Source: Welwitschia mirabilis
Lineage: Eukaryota > Gnetophyta > Gnetopsida > Welwitschiales
Length of the DNA: 37,311 nt
NCBI GenBank assembly: GCA_051453625.1
Contig: JBOZIK010000001.1
Span: 177,431,542-177,468,852, forward strand
Direction of reading: 5' to 3'
A program made the translations under genes and the position numbers. Below are positions 10,121 through 22,378 of this stretch, one piece after another (the stretch's first letter is position 1; the number at the start of each line of letters is the position of its first letter). The notes below the pieces were generated by a model. It was not told where the DNA came from. It did not search any database and worked only from the letters and a program-made list of their open reading frames with translations.

Positions 10121-11295
10121 AATTATAAAAGGGGATATTTGAATTCCTTTTATGTAGCTAAGATATTAGAAAGTGAAGAAGAATATATCTTTATTTCCTA
10201 TGATGTAACATTGGATTAATACATCTATGGTTTTTAATATTGATTTAGGGCCAAATGTGGTTGTTGATTTCCTTATGAAAGGAAATAATAAAACCCCTCT
10301 ATATGAAAATGAACCCACAATGTACAAGGTGTTAACTCTTCTCGTGCAAGTTGTGAGTAGTAGTAATGGCCCGAAAAGAGCATGCTGATTGTTTGTGAAG
10401 ATGAAATGGAAAGTAATTTAATTTATTTTTCTTTAATTATTAAATATTTGAGCAATATGCTTCTAAATATGCATTGCGATATAATTTTATTCAAGCTTTG
10501 GATTACTTGCCTTAGTTGTCAACTTTTCTACTACAACCCAATCAGTAATTTTGCATCACAAACTAATTATTAGGCATGTCTGATATTATTCTTAGAACTT
10601 TTCTAGGTTGATCTTGTGAATAAATATTCTATCAATCACGTTTTTGGAACTTATACCTTCATGCATAAGCATGTGTTACTAATTAAATGTTCATGAAAAT
10701 AGAACTCAAACATAACTAATAAGGCATTTAATCTAATACCATCTATGTTGGACTTATAAAATCTTCCATTAATTTTTGAAAAATATAAGCATAAGATTTT
10801 TATACTTCTCAGAAATGTTTTACATGAAGAAACTATAATTTATCTTTGAGGTAAATTAAAAATATTTCTTATCAAAATCCATTTGAAAAATAAGAAATCA
10901 TTTCTTCGATTAAAGTCTAAAAATTCTATTTTTACTCAACTAGTAGTTTTCCTTTAATGTTTTAAATTCTCATGATTGTTATGATAAAGAGGATAATTTA
11001 TTTTTGGAATTATCATATTTAAAAAAGAAATGGTAATATAATTCCTTACAACAAAAAGAATAAACTGAAAAGAATGAAATGTGATTTAAAAAATTATAAA
11101 CTTGGCATTTGCTATTGATACAACCTCAAAGAAGAATATGTCTAAAAATGTTAATGGAAATCAAAAGAATATTTATAAAAAAGTACAAAACCCTTTTACA
11201 AAGAACCTTGTTAATAACAAAGGGAAATAACTGATTGTTACTAATGAAGATGATTTTCAAATGGTTAAAGGATGTAAAATAAATGTGTCTAGAAA
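10121..11295. other. AT-rich DNA, possible 5' part of the second LINE
   Basis: Lies just upstream of the family-2 LINE and may hold its 5' UTR and ORF1. Short frames such as EDDFQMVKGCKI near 11250 look like the end of an ORF1, but no DUF4283 block or zinc knuckle can be shown. Confidence 0.35.
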
Positions 11296-11630
11296 TATCA
11301 TTAATAAAGTTCTTTTTCATGAAAATATTATGCATCTACTAACACAAATTTCTAATTTAGGAAATAAGTTTTTTTAATGGATATTTCACTTGTAATTCCT
11401 TTATATCATTGGAAATCATGATGAATATAGAAAATTGTAATATTATTATAGACATATCAACTCTACCATTAGTAAAGTTATTTTTCATGAAAACTTTGTG
11501 CATCTAATAACACAAATTTTTAATTCAAGAAATAAGATTTCTATGGATATTTCACTTATAATTCCTTTATATCATTAGAAATAATCATGGATATAGAAAA
11601 TGATAATATTATTGCAAGCATCTCGATTTT
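11296..11630 (+). repeat. Tandem direct duplication, about 168-base period
   Basis: Two diverged units, about 11296-11460 and 11464-11628. Shared landmarks are TTTTTCATGAAAA, TAACACAAATTT and ATTCCTTTATATCATT. They lie just before the ORF2 start of the family-2 LINE. Confidence 0.75.
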
Positions 11631-11639
11631 ATGTATGAC

Positions 11640-14600
11640 TAAGGATTTTAAAACTATTTCTTCATGATTGTTATTTCTTAGAATATAAGAGGCCTCACTA
11701 AAAGGGTCCAATATAAAAATGTTAATTTAATAGTTAAGAATATTTTTAATAACTTTAAATTCATTCTTTTATAAGAAGTTAACATTTTCTTTGAGGTTAT
11801 GAGTGTTTTTTCACTCAAATTATGAGGAAGGATTTGCTTATTTCTATAAAGCATAGTAAAAGCAAAGGTGGTATTTGTACTACTATAAATAATAAATGAT
11901 TTGGTTGCCTTATTAATGAAGGAATTGTCTTTTAAAATCAAGCAACATAAGTAGTTTTCTAGGAACCAAATTGTAGGTTTAGCATTTGCTCAATTTATGA
12001 TCATAGTGATGTACATGATAGGAATAATCTATGGTGAGACTTGACTTTTATTCTTTCTAAAGTTTCTTATATCTTTGGTCAAGAATTTAATAAACTTGAG
12101 GGTTTAAATGATAAAATTTTAGATCATTTCATGGCTTTAATATTACTAAAATTAAATAGCTAGTCGCATTCCATGAATAGTTGTATTTTCATTAATGTAA
12201 CTTTCAAATTAAATGACACATAGCATCTAGATTATAGCCATGGTAATATGTGAAAATGAGAGGCATTTATAAAGTGTTTTTATTGTATAGATATGATAAT
12301 TTTTTATATAGGTTCAAGCAAAAATTTGCTTTTTTAGACATGGAATTCCAGTTCACATTCTCAAAAAATATCTGGCTAGATAGATTAGTATACCAGAGCC
12401 ACATCATGAGTGGGGGAAAAAAGAAGTCAAATTTACTTATAAACAAGTGGTAAAAATACAAAGACTAAAAAATAATAAAACGAAAAAGAAAATTTTAAAT
12501 CTTCATTAGCACCTCCAAAGTAATCCTTTTATGTTTGTAACTCAAGAAGAGCTTGCCCAAATAAATCAATGTAGCAAAAATGGAATTAGTCTTATGCTAA
12601 AATTACTCTTATCAAAAGTAGGATGTATTAGTTGAGACTATGAAATTATAGCTTTAAATAATATTTTAAACTCTTTAAAAGAGATAATTAATAAAATCAA
12701 TAGACTAATATTTAAAAGTTCAAAATGTTTTTTTACTTTAATAACATTTTGAATATTACAACTAACCATTTTAGAAGAATTCAATTCTAAAAAATTTGAT
12801 AGTATCAATGGTTTCATTCCTAAAGTATAAATAATAAACATATTATCTTTCTAGAGAGTGACATTATTAAAGAAAGACTAAAACATGATTTATTTAGTAT
12901 GTCTAATTATAAGGCTTGATTTTTTAATGACATACCTATAAAATCTTGTAAATTGCACTAGAATATTATTGACAATGACTACTTTTAAGTAATCAAAGAA
13001 GTCATGTCTAGTTATTCACTAGAACCTAATTCAAATAAAGGAGTCATAATTTTAGAATTTGTTAATAGAAATGTATTTAGTAATTAAGGATTAATAACAC
13101 TATTAAGTATTTCTTACAAAATCTAGGAAATGTGTATCATAAAAAGACTACCCAAGATTATTCCATACATTATTAGTCAAAGGTAAATAATTTTGTTTTT
13201 TATTAGTGAATGCTCAATAAGATGGTATTATCTTCAAAAGAACAACAATGGGAACTAAATAATAACTAGGATATCCTTTCATCGAAATTGACTATACTAA
13301 GACATATGATCATATTCTATAGAAATTCATTATGAAGTATATGGTAAAGACTAGATTCAATCCTAGGTTTTTACACATGATAAAATGTCTTTTTGTTAAC
13401 GCTACTACTTGCATACCAACTGATGCAGAAACTTTTTATAATTTTCTTATGGAATAGTTAGTATGATAAAGTTACCACATTTTATTTTTTCTATATATCA
13501 TAATAAGTCATTGCATTAAGAAACACTTAGAATATGGATTACTAGAAGGCATTAGAATTAAATATGATTCTAAGTGAATAAGAAATATGAACTCTATTAG
13601 TGATTAGTTTTTATTCATAAATATATTAATAGGTTTCTTGAGAGAATTAATCAATATTGCATGCTTTTTAGAACTAGAGCTGATTAGGAGAAGTCCTATG
13701 CATATAATAGTAGAGATAAGCTTCACTTCTTAGAACATAAATTTTGGAAAACTATTAAACAAAGTGGCATCCTTAAGATTTTACGTTTACCATTATCTTT
13801 TGATGAGATAACATTTAATCTTTGGGATAAGACTCTTAATGAAGTTAGAAAGAAGATTGACAAATGAAAAGTAAAGAGATTATCTTATGTAGCGAAATTC
13901 TTAGTATGTAAGTTTAAGTACTCATGTTCTTTAATCCTCATGTTAGGAACCTCCCTTTAATTATTATAACAGAATTAAATCTCTATTAAGAAGATTTATA
14001 TACTTAATTCTAGATGGTAAAAAAAGGTTTTCACAAATTTTATACAAAGTATGTTGCCCTCTAACTAAAAAAGAAGAATTTGAACTTATCAATAACTTTC
14101 ATCACGCATAATATCTATGCATTAAATGGATCATAAATTCTTTTTTACAAAATTTCATTATTTACAACATGTTGTTTTCTAAATTAAAACTATGTAAACC
14201 TAAGAATAAGGAGAGCTAAAAGTAACTATACCTCTAAATTAGATCATATAACCTCACTCAGTTATACTAGGAGGTGTGCATTTCTTAAAAAATATTTGGT
14301 TAGCATGGGAAATGATTTATAATCTTATTGATTGGAATTCATTAAAAATCCCTAACTCATTGCTTCAAATTATTTGGATTCTAATTAAAAACATCTTGAA
14401 AATCTATTCAAACTCTAAATTAGTAGCTTGTTAGATGAAAAGAGTTTGATATTTTCAGCGTATGTATTTTTTCAATGGAAATTTTTTGTCATAAGACTTG
14501 TTAAAGTTGCTCCATATCTTTATGCATAACATTAAGATATTTTGTAATTCATTCAATTTTTTATAGGATAGGATAATTAATGATGATGATAATAACTTAA

Positions 14601-15120
14601 TCTTATAGAATTACGATGAAAAAATGGTTTACAAGTTTTACCTTAAAGACCAGAAAGGGTCTACAATTTGATAAAAGAAGATACTACAGTTTCTTAAAAT
14701 CTAAACATAAAATGGAAATTGGATCATACTAAAAGTATGTGAAAGATTTTCTAACTTCTAGAAAAAGCTAGTCATCCCAAAACATAATTACTCTAATTAG
14801 TATTTTCTTCATAAAAGATTAGTTTTAGGTACTTATCTACATAACCTAGGATTGCACTTCATTCTTTGCCCTCCATGTAAATATAAGAAATCATTTGAGC
14901 ATACATTTCTAACATGTAGTTTTACTATCAAGTCCTAAATGTGGAATAGTAATCCCCTCTAGATATAACTAATACACAAATAAATTATAGCTTTTGGAGA
15001 TAATCATAAGCTAGTAAAAGTCAATGCCTTCATTTTTTTTATTACATTTAACTTTGAATATATTATCTTGGAGATTGTTTGGATTTTCAAGAAAAAAATC
15101 TAATATTCTATAGCAAATAG
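11640..15120 (+). mobile_element. Second LINE family, strongly decayed
   Basis: A different L1-type element from family 1: ORF2 blocks follow the normal order but are not alignable at nucleotide level with copies 1, A or B. It spans from the endonuclease start at 11664 to the zf-RVT at about 14960. No 3' tail or target-site duplication could be fixed. It carries no J-domain-like sequence that I can find. Confidence 0.75.
11664..14960 (+). pseudogene. LINE ORF2 (endonuclease, RT, zf-RVT), family 2
   Basis: ATG 11664 opens MIVIS*NIRGLTKRVQYK, the decayed N-terminus of an AP-type endonuclease (WNIRGL). The second endonuclease block reads SYIFGQEFNKLEG near 12065, where GDFN is usual. RT motif A is FIEIDYTKTYDHIL near 13277, followed by GF-type RFNPRFLHMIKCLF and NATTCI. 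The RT thumb block FNLWDKTLNEVRKKIDK*K is near 13810. The zf-RVT reads HKRLVLGTYLHNLGLH and CPPCKY...FEHTFLTC near 14810-14920. Many stops and frameshifts show long decay. Confidence 0.8.
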
Positions 15121-15850
15121 CATTTTAAATATGAACTTAAGTAAAGAATGTTCAGCTTGAAGTTAATTACCACATGAAGCTTCCTAAGCACTAATTTAAT
15201 TAGTGTCCTCCCTCAAATGCAACCATTGACTAGCATGTACATTGCTAAATAATATGATTTAAGCTTCCTCCCCTTAAAGAATAATGTAAAATATTTAATT
15301 TTATTTTATCTAGGTAATGTAAGAATTTTTCCCTTTAAATCTATATCCTGTTCTTCTTTTCTTTTTTTTATAATATAATGAACTTTAGCTTGGTGGCCAT
15401 TTAATGTTTTTATGTTTCTCTGATGATGGAGTAGTAGTTAATATCTCTTTCTTTTTATATTAGAACTTAGGTTTTCATGTTTAATGACATATTTGGAAGT
15501 TAACATGCTAATAAGTTTATAAGGTATTGGGCTCTTATATTTGAAGTTTTTTATCACATGTGTTAATTAACATATTTCAAAAACCTTTTTTAATGTTTAT
15601 TTAATTATATTCTATCTCAAGTTTTTCACTTTCATTACAACCTTCAATTAAAGGATTAGTATCTTATAATGTTATATAACTTATTTTCTTTACAAAGTTA
15701 CACTTGTAATTTGCCTTATTTTATAATGCATTTGTTATAACATAGGTGTCATTAAAAGTCTTTTATTATCAAAAAGTAATTATACAAATTATTTGAATTT
15801 TTATAAGTTAAAGAAGTAAAAGTCATGCTATGAGGGTTTTGAGGCTCTAA
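15121..15850. other. AT-rich DNA between LINEs
   Basis: May include the 3' UTR of the family-2 LINE. Its right part holds the second copy of repeat R. No gene seen. Confidence 0.4.
15525..15800 (+). repeat. Dispersed repeat R, copy 2
   Basis: Similar to 4692-4960, same orientation. It lies about 50 bases before the 5' end of LINE copy A, whereas copy 1 of the repeat lies just after the 3' end of LINE copy 1. Confidence 0.6.
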
Positions 15851-16050
15851 GAGGTTTCGGCAAATCTAGAGCATAAGAGAACACAGGTCTTGGAAGATTG
15901 CGGATCGGTGGGGGCGGTTTTGGTCCTGGTCATAGAGCAGGGGGGAGTTTTTAGCCACAAAATAGACTTTCATCAGGCAAGTTATAGGAGTTATTCATTT
16001 TGTAGTTTTGATTAGTTTTTTAGGGTATTCTTGAGGGGTTTAACCCCAAG
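15851..16050 (+). promoter_or_regulatory. LINE family 1 5' UTR, copy A
   Basis: Collinear with 431-631, including the GGTGGGGGCGGTTT block. The CAGGTAAGT seen in copy 1 is CAGGCAAGT here. Confidence 0.5.
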
Positions 16051-17110
16051 ATGGAAAAGACTCAATTCTATAAAGAAGGAAAATCCTTTGCATTAGACAT
16101 AGATGAAGATATGTGTAGTGAAATCAAGAAGAAGTTTAGATTCAGCCTCATCAGCAAGTTTGTCTCTTCCAATCCTCGACCTCAGTTGGATCGGATCCAT
16201 GAATGGGTTGCTATAAAATGGATAGGAGTCAGTAAGTTTAATGTTATTACAATGCTAAAAGGGCTGGTTTTATTCCAACTAGACAATGAACAAGATCAGA
16301 AAAAAATAATCGTAAGAGGACCACGGTTCTTTGAAGTTAGAGGCCTTGCCCTAGCCAAATAGACATCGGGGTTGTAATCGGACGTAAATCTATTTAAGAA
16401 ACTCCTGATCTAGATCCACATCCCTAATTTTCCTCTGGAATCCTAGGATGAAGATCTATTAAGGAGAATGGTAGGTCAGTTTGGAGATCTGATTAAACTC
16501 GATCGAATCACTATTAAATAGATAAGATTAGTATTAGCCAAATTCTAATTTAGATGAGCCTTAAGGATATTAAGGAGATCTAATGCATAAAGTTTAGATC
16601 CAAATGGGGAACTTATAATTTAGATATCACATATGAGAACCTTCCGATCCTTTGCACAATTTGTGTAAAATCAGGACACCGCTCTGGTAGACGTGCTCCT
16701 CTTGAGAAGAAATGTTCACATTGTAAAAGGGTCATCTACGAGAAGAATATCAGAAAAGACTAATTGATATCAAAGAAAAGCAAAAGAAAACCTATACTTT
16801 TTATGGGAAGACTGGTCATAATCAGAGCACATGCCAACAAAAGCAATAGAAGGAACAAACTGGAAAAATTACCATGGTTTTTCTAAAGGAAAGTAAGAAA
16901 AAGGAAGTTCTGGAACAAGAGAATCCATTTCAACCTCTCGTAGATGAGAATGACATCCAACAAGCCCTATACAATGAAGAATCTAATGAGTGGAAATCCA
17001 GATGAAGGGAAGACCAAGAAACAGAGCCCTACGTAAATGAGAAAAGACAGAGAACATTGCAAATAGTTCCCAAGCTACTATAGAAGACACATTGAAAAAA
17101 GAATAAGCAT
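16051..17110 (+). pseudogene. LINE ORF1 (DUF4283-like plus three CCHC knuckles), copy A
   Basis: Best copy for reading ORF1. ATG 16051 opens 103 codons before a TAG at an expected Trp (LAK*). The DUF4283-like core follows. Zinc knuckles lie near 16648-16840: CTICVKSGH..., CSHCKR... (frameshifted) and a decayed third ending GKTGHNQSTC. A charged tail with KKKEVLEQENPFQPL leads to the ORF2 start. ORF1 proteins of this class bind element RNA in the RNP. Three stops sit at the same codons as in copy 1 (the Trp of EFWGED, the codon before TRLVLA, and the codon after KEI). Confidence 0.8.
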
Positions 17111-17135
17111 CCAAAAAGGGGAGAAAACACCTCCA

Positions 17136-17635
17136 ATGAATTGTCTCTCATGAAATTGTAGGGGATTAGGGTCCTCCTATAAGATAAAGACCCTATGAAA
17201 TATGATTAGTCAAAATAATATTAATTTAGTGTACTTATAGAAAATGAAGATAAAAAATTAATTGGGAAATATGAATTTGGGGCAGCAATGGACATCTTTT
17301 ACTATTGCGTTCCAAGGTAATTCTGGTGGCCTTTTGGTTTCTACCAAAAAAGAAGCAGATCTGATTTGTAGTAGCTAGAATTATATTACGATTTTCTTTA
17401 AGAACGAAGGCTAGACCGTTACAAATATCTATAGCCTATAGCATAATCTAGACAAGGCTGTAGTTTTGAAAGAAGCATAGAGGACTATAGTAGATAAATG
17501 TAAATGGCTAATATTGGGTGATTTTAACCAATGCCTTCATTACTGAGAAAAATCAGGTGGTGACAACTGGAACTCTAGAGGCGTTTCAATCCTAAAAGAC
17601 TTTTTGATAAGATACTCTCTCACAGATTTCCTCAT
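17136..17635 (+). pseudogene. LINE ORF2 endonuclease, copy A (partial)
   Basis: The ATG at 17136 matches the start in copy B. The whole 500-base segment reads in one frame apart from stops. AP-endonuclease blocks: LS*NCRGLGSSYK (WNCRGLG), NLVYL*KMK (position of the LQE metal-binding Glu, here after a stop), GNSGGLLVS, and WLILGDFNQCLH with the GDFN catalytic block intact. Most stops stand where Trp or Gln is expected. It nicks target DNA for target-primed reverse transcription in active relatives. Confidence 0.85.
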
Positions 17636-17735
17636 NNNNNNNNNNNNNNNNNNNNNNNNNNNNNNNNNNNNNNNNNNNNNNNNNNNNNNNNNNNNNNNNN
17701 NNNNNNNNNNNNNNNNNNNNNNNNNNNNNNNNNNN
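17636..17735. other. Assembly gap (100 N)
   Basis: Gap of unknown true size inside the endonuclease region of LINE copy A. Confidence 0.95.
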
Positions 17736-19258
17736 AAAGAATGTTATTCTTCCATATGAAGCATATAAATGATAGTAAAGTAATAAGGATTAGTTGTTAA
17801 ATGATGTTGACAGATATAAAAGGTAAAAGGTAATATTCAATAATATAGAATTGATAAGAGGTCCATCCAAAATGACCTAAAGCACCAACAATATTAGAAC
17901 AAGCCTGCAAGTGTAATATATCATAATTCTACTTATGCTTAAAAATTTATATAATTACATAATGATTATAGTTCATTTAAATTATAAGGATCTATAAAAA
18001 TAAAAGGTAAGATATGTTACTAAATATGAAATGCATAAATAATAAAGTAAATAAAACATAGAACCATATAGACAAATAATAAATAATAAGAAAAAATATT
18101 AAGAATAGAAATCACCATTAAAGGTTAATCTCCTATCATAAATAAATAGTATCAATTATTGTAACAAGGCATAAAAATGAAAAATCAATACATCCATTGC
18201 CTCATGAATCAAAGGACTAAGACTATTTTAAAAGGACATCAATGGTCATGTATCCCCTAGCATAAATATAAAAAATAATTTAAGTATTCAATGTATTCCT
18301 CCATAAGAAGGATAAGTGTATATATAGTATTAGAATTTAGGAATATCGTTATCCTAGCATAAACATTATAAAATAAATTTTTTTAATCAAAGGAAAATTA
18401 GTTATGCTATTATGTCTATCTTACAAATATTTCTCTTAAAAATATATTTCTGAGATGTTTAACATATAACTATGCCTTATAAGTTAATATGATTATATCT
18501 CCAAAGCTCAACTATTAGCTCTCAAACATCACTACATTAATCAAATACTTCCAGGATGGTTCTAAATGGATTCCATAGATCTTACTTTTTTATGCTTGTA
18601 AATATTTCTAAATTAAATCATAAAATAGTATAGAAAACATATTTTAGCATAATATAATGTTAACATGAATTTATAGATAAAATGTAATAAATAAAAATAT
18701 TAAAATGATAAGATAAGCATACTTAAGAGGTTAAAATATATAAGATCAATATATCAAGAAATATAATATAGTATTTAATGTGATGAAATAATAAATGATA
18801 AATGATGTGAATTTTACTTATTGAAATTTTAAGGATTTTATTTAAATCTAGGAATTAATCTAAAAATGTAAACAACATTATACATTATAATAAAATGGAA
18901 TTATAAAAGTAATTAATTAGATATTATTCCATATGAAAAATTATTAAGAGATCATTCACCTCTAGTTATCATAAAATATTTTTTATATGCATATATTAAG
19001 TTCATAGAAAATATTTGATAAGCATATAAATCAAGCTATTAAGGGCATTGCTTAGGATATCCTCCCACTTCATTAATATATAGCACATGGATCATCAAGA
19101 AAGGTTTTAATCAAGAAGAAATTATCAGTAAATATAAAATATAACTAATATTAAAAAATAATATTTAAATAAAAGGAAGTAACTATAATTATACATTTGT
19201 TCTAAAGTTAAAGATCGAAATCATAAGATTCACTCTAAATATAACATAATTATAACAA
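17736..19258. other. AT-rich DNA, nothing recognised
   Basis: About 1.5 kb, very rich in A and T with many ATAA/TAAAT words. It separates copy A from copy B and is not LINE family 1. I find no coding block on either strand. Confidence 0.5.
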
Positions 19259-19277
19259 AGGGGCAAAAACACCTCCA

Positions 19278-22200
19278 ATGAGTTTCCTTTCATGGAATTG
19301 CAGGGGATTAGGATCCTCCTACAAGAAAAAGATCCTATGAAATCTAATTAGTTAAAATAATATTGACTTAGTTTACTTACAAGAAATGAAGATAAAAAAT
19401 TGAAATGAGAAATATGAATTTGGGACAGTAATGGACATCTTTTACTATTATGGCCCAAGGTAATTCTAGTGGCCTTCTAGTTTCTACCAAAAAAAGAGGC
19501 AGATATGATTTGTAGCAGTCAGAATCATATTATGATTTTCCTTAAGAATGAAGGTTGGATCATTACCAGTATCTACAGCCTGTAGCACAATCTAGATAAG
19601 ACCGTGATCTTAGAAGAAGCACAGAGAACTATAGTAGATAAATCTAAATGGCTAATATTTGGTGACTTTAACCAATGCCTTCACTGCTAAGAAAAATTAG
19701 GTGATGCCAACTAGAATTCTAGAGGGGCTTCAATTCTAAAAGACTTTTTGGTAAGATATTATCTCATAGACGTCCCCATCACTAAATGCAAATATACATG
19801 GTCAAATAGAAAAGTAGGTATAGAGCTTCTAATGACAAAAATTGATAGAGTACTGACTAGGAAGGATTTTGCTAAACTTTCACTTGAATCCTGTGGCTTG
19901 AATAGGATTGGATTGGATTAGCATTCCATCATGCTTAGACAGGTGGCATTTTTACCCCCAAAAATCCACTTTCATATGGAATGGTTTGGAAAAGATCTGG
20001 GCATATTATGATGATACATAACCTATTATCTTTTTATACAGAGGCCTTAGCACCTTGAAGTCTTACATAAGAGATTGGAAAAGGAAAGATAAGGAGAGGT
20101 TTGCCTCAAAAACTGAAATTGAGGAATAACTTTAATACATTCAAGCCAAGTAAGAGGAAGAAGATAATCAGGACAGTTTTTGAAGTAAAGAATATAAGTG
20201 CCTAATGGATCTCCAAGAAATTTATAAGGATGAAGAACATTATTGGAGAGAATGCTCAAAGATTAAGTGGCTTAAAGAGGGTGATAAACACACTCAATTC
20301 TTATTTTAGTAGGCCAACTAGCATAGATTTGATAATAAAACTAGAAGACTTACAGTAGGAGGTCAAGTCACAGAAAATTAAGAGTAAATAGTTAAGGAAG
20401 TATAGGCCTATATTTAGAAAATTTGAAAGTGAAATGATATTGTCCGTAACCTAATTCTAGAAAATAGGAAAATTTTGAAGGAGGATAATCACATGTTGAT
20501 TAAACCACTAAGTAGAGAAGCGATTTTAACTACAGTTAGATTAATAAAGAATAAACAAGCATTGGTCCTAATAGGTGGATAGTTAAACTCTTCAAATCAT
20601 ACTTCTTTATTCTAGAGGATAATCTCCATGATGTGATGCAAGAAACATTTCATAAATGGATTTCTAGAGAGATGAACAAAACTAAGATGTTCCTCATTCT
20701 GAAAAAAAGGGACACTAGTAGACTAAAGGTCTTTAGGTCCTTAGGGGTCTACAACATCATCTATAGAATCTTTGCAAAAAATAATGCTTGGCCAAATCAC
20801 CCTCTTACTTCCCAATGTAATTTCAGAGAATCAAGCTCGCATCAATCATTCTAGGTATATCTAAGATCAAATCCTTTTGACTCATGAGATTATTCATTCT
20901 ATCAAAAAATATAAATTTCCTCTTCTCATTGCTAAATTAGATATTGCTAAAGCATATAACTCTATTAGTTGCCAAGATCTAGAGTGCATTCTTAGCAAAA
21001 CCAGCTTTAGTTAAGATATTATTAATCTATGGTTAGAAATGTAGGCTTCTGCTAAATTTAGTATGGAGATCAAGAATTATAGATCAAACTTCTTCTCAAC
21101 GGGAAGAGGTTTGAGATAAGTAAACCTTCTATCCCCATGCCTTTTTCTATTTGTGATGAATGTTCTATAGGTTTTCCTAAGAAATAATGGAGTTATAGAA
21201 ATCAGAATTTGAGGCCAAAGTTTTCTCAATAATCATTACACGAAAGATACCATCATTATGTTTAAGGTAACCTGTTAGCAAGTAAAAGCTATTAAAAATT
21301 TCATGATCACATTTGTAGAGGCAACGGGGCTTCATAGTAATTAGAATAAATTAAGAATATATACATTAGATAGACATGTATCAGGAAGGGCAAAATTACC
21401 TGAATCATGGACACAAAGTTAAAAGACCTTTAGGATATCTGCCTAGGCATTCCTCTTTGAAATTGACATAAAATTCATATTTGGAATTACATTTTGGAAT
21501 CTATCCAAAGGAGATGTAGCTCATGGCACAATAACTTCCTTTCTTTAAAGGCTAAAATCATTTTACAAATTCCTATTTAATCTCATCTTTCTGGTATATA
21601 GCTTTTGTTATTTCCCTTCTAAAAAATATCATACAAAAAATTAATAAGATCTTAAAAGACTTCATCTAATCGGGAGGAAAAAATCATCATTGAATATATC
21701 TCTATAAATGGGATACTATTGCCTATCTTAAGAAATTAAGAGGTTGGAGAATTCAAAAACTAGAATATTATATTCTCATTAAAGCTCATATAATCCTAAG
21801 GAGATTACAAGAGTGAGGACAACCTTGGTATAACTTAATTAATCACAAGTATAGAAACTAGACTATTAATCATGGGGTATCATATTTAAGGAAGCATCTT
21901 TGTAAAGCTTGCCAATAACTTACTAAATTGAACATTTCTTAGACTGAAATGTCTAAATAGATTCTTATTAATAAGTATGATAAACAAGATAATTATAAGA
22001 AGTATTGGAGAGGACAAATACCTAAAAAAATTAAGGTCTTATGCTGGTTAAAAGAACATCACCAAATTTGTATAAGAAATCAATTATCAAAAAGGGAATT
22101 TCAAGTTGATCCCAACTATTCCATCTGTCAATCTAATCTAAAGACAGCACAACATCTTTTCCATCAATGCGTCTGGAGTGAGGAATTAATTATCATAATG

Positions 22201-22375
22201 ATAAAGTACTATCAATTCTGCTGTGCCCCTGACATGCATTTAATGAATAGGATTTACTTGACTTTCTTGTAGATATGGTAGATCATAAATAACCTAATTT
22301 TTAATAATGCTCCCTACCCTTTCCTATATATATAGCAAGGAAGATTATCCACACTCATCCTCCAATTAAAATCGC
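19278..22375 (+). pseudogene. LINE ORF2 (endonuclease, RT, zf-RVT), copy B
   Basis: ATG 19278 opens MSFLSWNCRGLGSSYKKK. The endonuclease LVYLQEMK block keeps its Glu. The mid-linker reads ECSKIKWLKEGDKHTQF near 20250, typical of plant LINEs. RT blocks are FLILKKRDTSRLK...FRSLGV near 20690, LDIAKAYNSI near 20937, and the degraded motif C (HYTKDTIIM) near 21237, where copy 1 keeps YVDD. YLGIPL-type and zf-RVT blocks (QHLFHQCVW near 22150) follow. The tail IINNLIFNNA at about 22285 is the usual end of such proteins. Length of about 3.1 kb fits a complete ORF2. Confidence 0.85.
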
Positions 22376-22378
22376 CAT

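Larger units (their letters stand above)
15851..17635 (+). mobile_element. LINE family 1, copy A (5' half)
   Basis: Full 5' end, ORF1 and the first part of ORF2, cut by an assembly gap. It matches copy 1 from the first base. Beyond the gap the sequence does not continue the LINE, so the 3' half is either in the gap or absent. Confidence 0.9.

Noticed and set aside
12267-12461. Overlapping short frames on both strands at 12250-12461
   Set aside because: They fall in the decayed ORF2 of the second LINE between endonuclease and RT and show no separate domain.
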